DNA of 11,535 nt, from positions 1 to 11,535 of the forward strand of contig DAIPHL010000066.1 of assembly GCA_036771375.1 (NCBI GenBank), given 5' to 3'. The position numbers and the translations under genes were made by a program. The notes below the pieces were generated by a model. That model was not told where the DNA came from and made no database searches. It saw nothing but the letters and a program-made list of their open reading frames with translations. Of the stretch, positions 1-5,884 are shown piece after piece (position 1 is the stretch's first letter; the number at the start of each line of letters is the position of its first letter). The stretch is from DAIPHL01 sp036771375. GTDB taxonomy: Bacteria; Synergistota; Synergistia; Synergistales; Synergistaceae.

Positions 1-166
1 TGCATTGCGGATGCGTACAACAATGGCTCACCCAGTGATCTCCCTGGCGGTGCCAAGGGAGTCCGTTCACGTAAACATCCGGACTGCCTTCGTCGTTGGC
101 TCTCGATGGCCAACAGCCATGTCCCGTGCAGACATCCCCGCGCAGGGCGACTTTTCGGCCGGACAT
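1..166 (-). CDS. PAAR-domain spike-tip protein (partial, C-terminus beyond left edge)
   Basis: The start of a PAAR protein is visible: 55 complete codons from ATG at 166, after which the frame leaves the window still open. PAAR proteins form the sharp metal-stabilised cone on the end of a contractile tail spike. Visible hallmarks are CTGHGCWPSRAN at residues 13-24, the short strand VYVNGLPWHRQGDHW at 31-45, and HCCTHPQC at 48-55. The Cys/His residues are typical of the metal-binding tip. The start at 166 is favoured over the in-frame ATG at 181 because GGAGGTG lies just upstream of 166 with good spacing, and the 181 ATG would overlap that site. It follows gpV by 15 bases, the expected place for a tip protein that caps the gpV trimer. 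The family call is strong; the full length and any C-terminal extension cannot be seen. Confidence 0.88.
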   Translation of the reverse strand, partial: MSGRKVALRGDVCTGHGCWPSRANDEGSPDVYVNGLPWHRQGDHWVSHCCTHPQC

Positions 167-181
167 CGAATACACCTCCAT

Positions 182-670
182 TCAGTCGAATTGCGTTCCT
201 ATGTGCGTAAGAAGTTTTTCACAAGGAATATCGCCGGGATTCAGATGGATGTTTCTTTTGGCCTGAAGGATGATGTCGCCGTCTTTAAACAGGATATACG
301 AGCCGTAGTGGTCTTTTGCCTGCAAGAGGTGTTTTTCTCTATCGCAGAGAAAATGGGCTTCGTCTTCCAAGATGCTCACGCGCCGGTTTTTATTGCCGAC
401 GGTGGGCGGGTTTTTGGCGTCGTAAACGGCACAGAGGATCACGCCCTCCGCAAGGCCGTTGGCATAAAAGGCGCAGAGGACCATTTCGCCTGGATCGTAC
501 AAGATCTCGTCTCTGTTCTTGAAAGTATTCGCTTGTCCGATGGCCAGTTCTTTCGAAACGATTTTTTCCCTGTCCGAAAACTCGACTCTGGCCGTACATC
601 GTTCCGGATACACGGCGGTGATTTTCCCGTACCGGATGATATCGTTTGCGGTCGGTTCGCTTCTGCTCAT
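182..670 (-). CDS. V: Baseplate assembly / tail spike protein V
   Basis: A 162-residue protein of the phage baseplate V family, the trimeric central spike of contractile tails. Residues about 12-90 fit the N-terminal OB-fold domain (IIRYGKITAVYPERCTARVEF, then a section ending in EMVLCAFYANGLAEGVILCAVYD). Residues about 97-155 are short alternating strands (YILFKDGDIILQAKRNIHL) as in a small triple-stranded beta-helix. P2 gpV is about 211 residues and ends in an iron-binding HxH tip; that motif is not seen here and the protein is shorter, so the PAAR gene immediately downstream probably supplies the tip. The ATG at 670 has GGGAGGG upstream with about 7 bases of spacing. It lies 14 bases after gene D in the same unit. 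Confidence 0.88.
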   Translation of the reverse strand: MSRSEPTANDIIRYGKITAVYPERCTARVEFSDREKIVSKELAIGQANTFKNRDEILYDPGEMVLCAFYANGLAEGVILCAVYDAKNPPTVGNKNRRVSILEDEAHFLCDREKHLLQAKDHYGSYILFKDGDIILQAKRNIHLNPGDIPCEKLLTHIGTQFD

Positions 671-684
671 TCATCACCCTCCCG

Positions 685-1794
685 TCACTTGTAAAAATCT
701 TCTCCGTACTCGTCGAAATCCTGCCACGCCACGTCCTGTTCCTCCGCTTTTCGGGATTTCCCCCTGTCGAGGATACGTCTTATTTCGGCGGATGTCGTAT
801 AGCCATTGCCGATGTTATGCGTGGCCGACTCGATCATGTACTTACCGTCAAATCTTCCGAACCCAAAGAGGCGTATATTCACTCCCGCGTTGAGACGAAT
901 GTCGCCCATGGTCGTTATAGATCCCGAGACTTCGAATTTGTTGCTGTCCCATAAAATGTTTCGGGCTAAATTTTCAGCCTCCGCGAGGCTTTTACACCTC
1001 TTGTTGGCGAAAAGGACGCGTCCGTTCCGGTCTTTCCCGCTCAAATTCGCGAGATTGCCTTTGTGCTCGTATTCGTATTCCTCGTTTGTCTCCGGGTCGT
1101 GGTACTGGACTTTGCACGACGAATAGACCTGGCTGCTTTTGCTCCTGAGTCTATGGCTTGTCAACCGCTCCGGAGTAATTTCGACAACCGGCGGCATTTC
1201 CTCCCGTTTCGCCTGGTCGAATACGACGATTTTGTCGTGCGTCACCTTGAGCGATGCGCCGCTCTCGGCGCACAAACCCTGGAGAAAGGAGAGATCGGTT
1301 TCCTCGTGTTGTCCCTCGTATTGGTAGAAAGGATCGTCGTCTTTATCGTAAATCAGATCGAGCCCGGCTTCCGCGGCGATGTCGGCGGCGATCCGTTTCA
1401 GCGTAACGTCTTCCCACGCCCTGTTTTTTGCCTGTCCTCTGGCTTGTGCCGTTATGGGCATGGATACCGCCTTTACGGTTACCGTCGATGGAGGGGACGA
1501 TACCTCGATCTCGTCTATCTCGAAGGTTCCGCATGGCAGCGCGTATCCGTCCGAAGCGTGAGCCCAATTTTCGACGACAATCCAAGCAGAGAGCTTCGCT
1601 CCTTTGGATGGCAGCCATTCCCCATACCAACGACCGTGTTTGTTGTGAAGCGTAATGCTTAAGTCGTCCACCTCTTTTGCGGATTTATCGGTCCATGTGG
1701 CGCTGATCAAATCCTTCGATATGTCCTCGCTGATGTCCTTTCCTTCGTACAGCAGTCGAAGGCGTGCCCTTCTCGCGCGTATTGCGGTATTCAT
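685..1794 (-). CDS. D: Late control D family protein (baseplate hub, gp27-like)
   Basis: A 369-residue protein matching the phage late control gene D family, the structural counterpart of T4 gp27: it forms the ring-shaped hub linking the tail tube to the gpV spike. The N-terminal part (RARLRLLYEGKDISEDIS, then SATWTDKSAKEVDDLSITL) is the usual opening beta-domain. Residues about 100-200 carry the central section (TVKAVSMPI, then TLKRIAADIAAEAGL, then ETDLSFLQGLCAESGASLKV) found throughout the family. The C-terminal half (AENLARNILW at about 275-285, then SGSITTMGDIRLNAGVNIRL, then GKYMIESATHNI) is the typical barrel region. The length is normal. The ATG at 1794 is preceded by AAGGAG about 10 bases upstream. 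Despite the historic name, a structural role is inferred; in P2 the name reflects a role in late expression not implied here. Confidence 0.92.
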   Translation of the reverse strand: MNTAIRARRARLRLLYEGKDISEDISKDLISATWTDKSAKEVDDLSITLHNKHGRWYGEWLPSKGAKLSAWIVVENWAHASDGYALPCGTFEIDEIEVSSPPSTVTVKAVSMPITAQARGQAKNRAWEDVTLKRIAADIAAEAGLDLIYDKDDDPFYQYEGQHEETDLSFLQGLCAESGASLKVTHDKIVVFDQAKREEMPPVVEITPERLTSHRLRSKSSQVYSSCKVQYHDPETNEEYEYEHKGNLANLSGKDRNGRVLFANKRCKSLAEAENLARNILWDSNKFEVSGSITTMGDIRLNAGVNIRLFGFGRFDGKYMIESATHNIGNGYTTSAEIRRILDRGKSRKAEEQDVAWQDFDEYGEDFYK

Positions 1795-1818
1795 TTCCCG
1801 CTCGCTCCTTGAGCCGGA

Positions 1819-2037
1819 CTACCTTAGCCATGGCGGCAGGTTTTCGGGGATATTCTCCGGAATGTCCGGAACGCTCAACTCGACTCCGGAAGGGAAGATT
1901 ACGGTATTCCGGTATTGGGGATTGGATCCGAGAAGTATATGCATCAACAATTCACCTCGATTCCTTTTTGGGTATACTCTGCGGGCAATCATGTCCCATT
2001 CGTCGCCGAGCGAGGTCGTGTATTTACGCTGTGCCAT
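1819..2037 (-). CDS. X: Tail protein X
   Basis: A 72-residue protein of the P2 gpX family, a small LysM-like tail protein needed for tail assembly, probably peptidoglycan- or hub-associated. Visible family features are the opening YTTSLGDEWDMIARRVYP, a helix GELLMHILLGSNPQYRN, and a proline-rich end in VPDIPENIPENLPPWLR. The start overlaps the last 14 bases of the tape measure gene, which suggests translational coupling; only a weak purine-rich site (GGGTGG, about 12 bases off) stands in front of the ATG. Gene D follows after 24 bases. P2 places gpU between T and D; here X follows T directly and no gpU is seen. Confidence 0.88.
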   Translation of the reverse strand: MAQRKYTTSLGDEWDMIARRVYPKRNRGELLMHILLGSNPQYRNTVIFPSGVELSVPDIPENIPENLPPWLR

Positions 2038-4501
2038 AGCTCGTTCTAGCCACCCTTTCCTGCCATTGCGCCATCAGATAGGGGAAGCGCCGCTCCACTT
2101 CCGCCATAAACGATTGGGCGAGGTCGCGTCCATCCCCGCCGCCGGTTATGGACAAATTGTTGAATTCGATCTTTATCGGATTCGATCCGAATCTTTCGCT
2201 TCCCTGCCTCATTCCGCCCGCTCGTTCTTTGCCTCTTGCGTAATCCGACAGAGTCTGTTTTATGTTTTCATTGTGGCGAGACGTGAGTCCCATCTCCAAC
2301 TTTTCAAGAGCGGCAAATACGCTCGCGAGACCATCTTCCTTATTTGGCAGCACGTCGACTCCAAGACCTCGCGCCGCCTTCGAAAGAGCCGACAGGCCAA
2401 GCCCTCTGTCCGCTTGTCCGTATGGAACGACAACCTCCGGACCGCGCTCGGCAAGAGAGGAAAATGCGGGTGAAGAGATGACACCTCCTCGGGCGTGGCG
2501 CCTCATGGAAATACTTGGTGCCGCCGCCCTCGGACCTCCCCCGAACATGGCCTTGACTCCCTCCCACTTATCGGATACCCAGGCAAACGCCTTCTCGAAG
2601 GGCTCGGTGATAATGCTTTTAATCCCTTTGAAGGCTGAAGCAAGCGCTTCAGGGACGCTCTCGAAGTCGCCTCTGAAATAACCGATCGTTGCCTTGACAA
2701 GCTGATATCCGAGTTTGAACGGAAAAAGGATATTGTTCCCCACCATCGACAGCGCGCCTTGCAGCCAACCCGGGAGCGTCGCGAACGCCCCCGCAATGGC
2801 GTCTCTTGTCGAGGCGACCCCCTCGCTTACGGAGTTCCAGAGGTTGATAAAGAAAGCCTTTATCCGTTTCCAGTTTTTGTAGATAAAATAGGCCGCGCCA
2901 GCAATGAGGCCGAGGAACAGAAAAATGGGGTTTGCCAGAAGAGCTTTGCCAAGTATAAAAATCGCTCCTTTGACACCCCATATTGCTCGAAACAGAGCAA
3001 AGAAATGAGCTCCCAATCTTCCTACGGTAAACGCAAATTTCGCGAACGGCAGCAACCCGATAATCACTCCGAAGTTTTTGGCTCCGCCCATTAGTTTCGC
3101 CCGGCTCCTTGTCGCGTTCCGGAGCGTTTTTGCGACAGCTCCGATTCCTTTGGCAAACGCAAGCGCGTAGGGCAGTAGTTCCCTGAATCCATCACCGAGG
3201 TTTTTTGCAAAATCCTTTATCGTCCCCTGGTTGTTTTGCAAAAAATCGCCGATGCCTCTGAACGTCTCGGTAAAGGTTTCCATCAACTCTATGCCGATGA
3301 TATTTCCAAGGCCTTTCAAGCTTGCTCCCATGTAATCGCGGGCATCTTTAAAAGCTTCGGCCATCCTGGCCGCGTTTTCGGGAATCACCATACCCGTTTT
3401 TTGCGCTTCGGTCATAAGCTCCCGAATCCCCTTGGAGCCCCCGCTTAGAAAAACCTTCATATCCGCGCCGCTTTTGCCGAACAGAGCAAGCTCTATTCTC
3501 GCGCGCCTGGCCGGATCCTTTATTGCGTTCAGCTTATCCGCCAACACCAATATGGATTTTTCCGGCCCCATTTTTTGGAGCTGTTTCGCGGATATTCCCA
3601 GCTCTTTAATGCCTTTTACCGCGGCTCCCTGACCTTTAACCGCTTGAGCTACTACGGCATTCATCTTCGTTACTTTGCCCGAAAAATCCTCAACGCCGGA
3701 AAGTTTTGCCGCATACTGCATTTTCTGAAAACCTTCCGTTGTCATTCCCAGCTTTTTCGCAGTCTTGACCGCTTTGTCTCCCGCTTCGGCCACCGAGCTT
3801 GTGAGGTTGTATAACTTCTTTCCCGCGTAACCGCCTACAGCCAAAAAACCGGCCCATGCTTTCGCGGCAAACTTGAGATCTCTCCATGCTTGTTTGGTGA
3901 GCGCCCTCATTTTATCGAGATGATATTTGCCTCCAGCATATTTTCCGAGCGATGCGGAAAGCTTGCCTAACTCTTTATCTGCCGTTGCGATATCTCCTGC
4001 AAGTCGTTTGTTTTCCGACGAGAGTTTTTTCGTGTTGACGCCGGCTTCGGCAAGGCGGATTTTTGTCTTCTCTAGCGCGGTCTTGTTTTTTAAATAAGCT
4101 TTCTCAAGGACACTTGCTGCTTTTGCGGCCGCTTGCATCGCGTTTTTGTTTTCTTTCGTTTTGTCCGTTTCATAAGCAGCGGTAAGGGCTTTTAATTCCT
4201 TTTTGGCGTTTCGATAGGCGCTGGCGACTTCTACTGCAGATTTCCTCTGAGCGATATAACCATCTACCCGCCTCTGCGTGCTCGTAAGCGAAGCGATTTT
4301 GCTCTCGAGCTCGGCCGCGGCTCTGCTTGTCTCGATAAATTCTTTATTTATCGACATTTTATGTTTCTTCGCTTCCGAGACACTCTTCACCCTGTCCTCA
4401 AGGTTCTTTAAATATCCGTTTGCTTCGCCGACCGACGAAACAAACGACGAATCGATCGCACCCTGAATAGAAAAAGCAAGTTTATGGATATTTTCTGCCA
4501 A
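2024..4501 (-). CDS. T: Tail tape measure protein (TTG start)
   Basis: An 825-residue tape measure protein, which sets tail length, fills the tube lumen and enters the host envelope at injection. Residues about 10-190 are Lys/Ala/Glu-rich helices suited to coiled coil. About 225-400 resembles the conserved tape measure core (AGDKAVKTAKKLGM, then LNAIKDPARRARIELALFGKSG). About 474-542 is strongly hydrophobic (FGVIIGLLPFAKFAFTVG, then NPIFLFLGLIAGAAYFIYKNW), the usual membrane-active part. About 670-693 holds the family signature ARGGVISSP followed by ERGPEVVVPYG. The start is the TTG at 4501, because AGGAGGT sits 6 bases upstream. The in-frame ATG at 4555 has no comparable site, would lie across the divergent gene and would add an atypical 18 residues. 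The AT content is higher than in the head genes. Confidence 0.9.
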   Translation of the reverse strand: MAENIHKLAFSIQGAIDSSFVSSVGEANGYLKNLEDRVKSVSEAKKHKMSINKEFIETSRAAAELESKIASLTSTQRRVDGYIAQRKSAVEVASAYRNAKKELKALTAAYETDKTKENKNAMQAAAKAASVLEKAYLKNKTALEKTKIRLAEAGVNTKKLSSENKRLAGDIATADKELGKLSASLGKYAGGKYHLDKMRALTKQAWRDLKFAAKAWAGFLAVGGYAGKKLYNLTSSVAEAGDKAVKTAKKLGMTTEGFQKMQYAAKLSGVEDFSGKVTKMNAVVAQAVKGQGAAVKGIKELGISAKQLQKMGPEKSILVLADKLNAIKDPARRARIELALFGKSGADMKVFLSGGSKGIRELMTEAQKTGMVIPENAARMAEAFKDARDYMGASLKGLGNIIGIELMETFTETFRGIGDFLQNNQGTIKDFAKNLGDGFRELLPYALAFAKGIGAVAKTLRNATRSRAKLMGGAKNFGVIIGLLPFAKFAFTVGRLGAHFFALFRAIWGVKGAIFILGKALLANPIFLFLGLIAGAAYFIYKNWKRIKAFFINLWNSVSEGVASTRDAIAGAFATLPGWLQGALSMVGNNILFPFKLGYQLVKATIGYFRGDFESVPEALASAFKGIKSIITEPFEKAFAWVSDKWEGVKAMFGGGPRAAAPSISMRRHARGGVISSPAFSSLAERGPEVVVPYGQADRGLGLSALSKAARGLGVDVLPNKEDGLASVFAALEKLEMGLTSRHNENIKQTLSDYARGKERAGGMRQGSERFGSNPIKIEFNNLSITGGGDGRDLAQSFMAEVERRFPYLMAQWQERVARTSYGTA

Positions 4502-4507
4502 AATGCC

Positions 4508-4514
4508 ACCTCCT
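4508..4514 (-). promoter_or_regulatory. Ribosome binding site deciding the TTG start of the tape measure gene
   Basis: On the minus strand the sequence AGGAGGT is followed by a 6-base spacer (GGCATT) and TTG, which is in frame with the tape measure protein. This is a near-perfect Shine-Dalgarno match, and no ATG or GTG lies at the right distance in that frame. Confidence 0.8.
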
Positions 4515-4520
4515 TTAATG

Positions 4521-4526
4521 TATAAT
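4521..4526 (+). promoter_or_regulatory. Possible -10 box of the plus-strand membrane-protein gene
   Basis: A perfect TATAAT stands 23 bases before the ATG of the plus-strand gene and just before its ribosome binding site, so a transcript would have a very short leader. No convincing -35 hexamer is seen 16-18 bases upstream (around 4497-4504), and the base next to the TG is missing for a clean extended -10. The motif is exact but promoter activity is inferred. Confidence 0.4.
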
Positions 4527-4535
4527 TTATCGAGA

Positions 4536-4542
4536 GGGAGGG
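4536..4542 (+). promoter_or_regulatory. Ribosome binding site of the plus-strand membrane-protein gene
   Basis: GGGAGGG lies 7 bases before ATG at 4550. It favours 4550 over the closer ATG at 4543, which would have almost no spacing and opens only a 16-codon frame. The strong site is one of the main arguments that this opposite-strand frame is a real gene. Confidence 0.65.
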
Positions 4543-4549
4543 ATGAAAA

Positions 4550-4828
4550 ATGCAACAGAACTCTGTCTGCCTGGCGGAATACTCGAAAAATAAAGTGGAA
4601 ACCCTGTTTGAGAAAATAACGTACTGGGTGAGCTTCGTTTTTTGTTTTGTTGTGCTTGTCATCTTTTCTGCGATTTTTATTTTTATATCTCCTATCCTTT
4701 TGTTAAGCGCGCTCGTTGTAGGGGTTTTTATTCTGCTCAAATACTGCGCTATCGGATTATTCATACTACTCATGGCATATCCCGCTTGGATTCTCCTGGT
4801 AAATTTTTATAGAGCCTTCTTTCATTAG
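4550..4828 (+). CDS. Small hydrophobic membrane protein, candidate phage moron
   Basis: The only gene on the plus strand. It encodes 92 residues: a polar N-terminus (about 1-25, with KNKVETLFEKI) followed by a nearly continuous hydrophobic stretch that could form two or three membrane helices (about 26-48, 49-63 and 66-85) and a short tail ending FYRAFFH. No family is recognised. Reality is supported by the strong ribosome binding site, the upstream TATAAT, the hairpin just after its stop codon and the absence of a credible minus-strand gene here. It is more AT-rich than its neighbours, partly because of the Phe/Ile/Leu codons. It sits between E' and T, inverted relative to the tail operon. 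Such autonomous cargo genes in prophages often affect host fitness or exclude other phages, and small membrane proteins are common among exclusion factors; that role is only a guess. Confidence 0.68.
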   Translation: MQQNSVCLAEYSKNKVETLFEKITYWVSFVFCFVVLVIFSAIFIFISPILLLSALVVGVFILLKYCAIGLFILLMAYPAWILLVNFYRAFFH

Positions 4829-4847
4829 ATTTTATCCGGACAATCAA

Positions 4848-4873
4848 ACGAGGCCCCGGTCAAGGGGCCTCGT
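4848..4873. terminator. Perfect 10-bp GC-rich hairpin between convergent E' and membrane-protein gene
   Basis: ACGAGGCCCC pairs perfectly with GGGGCCTCGT across a 6-base loop. On the minus strand the 3' flank is TTTGATTG, on the plus strand CCTGTATC, so the T-tract is short on one side and poor on the other. The E' stop codon (4862-4860) falls inside the loop on the minus strand, and the plus-strand gene ends 20 bases before the stem. The position between two convergent genes suits a bidirectional terminator, but termination strength is uncertain, since the downstream tail genes must still be transcribed. Confidence 0.6.
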
Positions 4874-5341
4874 CCTGTATCTCCACAACCGTTTTCGCCG
4901 CTTTGGACAGCCCTGACATCGACAGGGATAGAAAATAAGGAATCGGAGTGAATGTCGCCATCGACAACCTGACGCACGTCTTCAGCACTGTTTGCGCGGG
5001 ATTCTCCCTTACTCCGAGTCCAGATTCAACGAAAAACCAGACGCCACCATGGTCACGACCGTGAAATCCTTTGCCGAGAGGGCACAGATCGTCTCGAACG
5101 GCAACCTGGCCACCTTCGAAACGAGAAAGGCAAGGTATTTCCTGTCCAGTTCGGGGATTTTGTTGGTATCGTACCCGAGTGTTTCAAAATCCTCCTGCGC
5201 CGACAAAAGATCCGCCCCGGTCAGCTCGCGAAACGGAAGGAAGATTTCGTCGATCTCTTCGTCCCCGTTTTTCACCGGCTTGCGAAGTTTGTAACGGCCG
5301 GACGCCAGAATATCGCCGTAGATGTCGTTTGCTTTCGGCAT
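4860..5341 (-). CDS. Putative E/E' tail assembly chaperone made by -1 frameshift
   Basis: The -1 frame relative to E is open from just after a TGA near E codon 52 until TGA at 4862-4860, so it continues 49 codons beyond the E stop. The space between E and the hairpin holds nothing else. P2 gene E and lambda G/GT make extended chaperones by a -1 slip in exactly this position. The likeliest slip site is the run of five T at 5036-5032, read GGT TTT TCG in the zero frame. A slip on TTT (codon 103) gives a product of 160 residues whose new part begins FVESGLGVRENPAQ and ends VVEIQDEAP. The site is not a canonical X XXY YYZ heptamer, so the exact position is uncertain. No other start codon with a ribosome binding site explains this frame. 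Confidence 0.6.
5009..5341 (-). CDS. E: Tail assembly chaperone E (zero-frame product)
   Basis: A 110-residue protein in the place and style of the P2 gpE / Mu gp41 tail assembly family. It is cytoplasmic and nonstructural; with its frameshifted partner it is thought to coat the tape measure while the tube polymerises. The visible pattern is a charged N-terminal strand pair (YKLRKPVKNGDEEIDEIFLPFRELTGADLL) followed by helices with LDRKYLAFLVSKVARLPFETICALSAKDFTVV, typical of these chaperones. The ATG at 5341 has AGGAGG 8 bases upstream, which overlaps the stop region of the tube gene 12 bases before. An overlapping -1 frame continues past the E stop; see the E/E' entry. The assignment rests on order (sheath, tube, this gene, tape measure) as well as sequence. 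Confidence 0.85.
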   Translation of the reverse strand: MPKANDIYGDILASGRYKLRKPVKNGDEEIDEIFLPFRELTGADLLSAQEDFETLGYDTNKIPELDRKYLAFLVSKVARLPFETICALSAKDFTVVTMVASGFSLNLDSE

Positions 5342-5353
5342 TGGGCTTGCCTC

Positions 5354-5872
5354 CTATTTGCCGAGTATGGAACGAACTTCTTCGAGTTCGTCCACTCCGG
5401 CTATGATGGATTTGAAATTCAGCTTGTCGATCTCGATGCGCACTTCGCCGTCCTCCACATATTTGAAGTACAGACAGTCCACTTCGGTGGTGGTTCCCAT
5501 CGCCACGGCGGGCTCGAACTTGCCGGGCTGCATGTCCGATCCGGACGCTCTGACGGTTATCCGGATCGGGCTTTTCTTGAACCGATAGTCGCCGCTGTCG
5601 ATATCCTGTCCCGCCGCGCGAAGTTCGAGTGTTCGCCCTTCCGGGTTTGCAAGCGCTATTGCTTTTGACGTGGCCCTGCGCCATGTCAGTTGCAACTTGA
5701 ACGGGCCGTAGTGCCCGAGCGCCCGCGTCTCGTATTCTCCCGCGATGCCCGCTCCCTTTCCTGTCTCTTTCAACGGGGTGAGGTTCGGCAACGTCGCGTC
5801 CACTACGCCCAACAACTCCTCGCCATCCAGAAAGACGGCGAAATTGATCAATTTATCCGGGTGTTTCGACAT
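5354..5872 (-). CDS. FII: Major tail tube protein (FII)
   Basis: A 172-residue protein of the P2 FII tail tube family. Hexamers stack to form the inner tube through which DNA passes, inside the contractile sheath. The N-terminus (INFAVFLDGEELLGVVDATLPNLT) carries the family's opening strands with the VV(D/E)xxLPxL motif. A Gly-rich stretch (GKGAGIAGEYE at about 38-48) and the end section EVRIEIDKLNFKSIIAGVDEL also match it. The length is as expected (P2 FII is 172). The ATG at 5872 is preceded by AGGAGGG about 9 bases upstream, and the gene lies 12 bases after the sheath gene, the usual pairing. The membership is clear from both sequence and order. Confidence 0.93.
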   Translation of the reverse strand: MSKHPDKLINFAVFLDGEELLGVVDATLPNLTPLKETGKGAGIAGEYETRALGHYGPFKLQLTWRRATSKAIALANPEGRTLELRAAGQDIDSGDYRFKKSPIRITVRASGSDMQPGKFEPAVAMGTTTEVDCLYFKYVEDGEVRIEIDKLNFKSIIAGVDELEEVRSILGK

Positions 5873-5884
5873 TGCGCAACCCTC

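Noticed and set aside
5..694. Plus-strand open frame of 229 codons at the left edge
   Set aside because: It is antisense to gpV and the PAAR gene, both with family signatures and good ribosome binding sites.
1655..2473. Plus-strand open frame of 272 codons
   Set aside because: It runs antisense across the D, X and T genes, all clearly recognised, and crosses their boundaries.
4543..4593. Alternative ATG at 4543 opening a 16-codon peptide before the membrane-protein gene
   Set aside because: The ribosome binding site is almost adjacent to this ATG, too close for efficient use; the frame is very short and shows no family or leader-peptide pattern.
4408..4773. Minus-strand open frame of 121 codons across the E'-T junction
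   Set aside because: It lies in another frame over the ribosome binding site and N-terminus of the tape measure gene and antisense to the better supported plus-strand gene; it has no ribosome binding site and no protein-like pattern.
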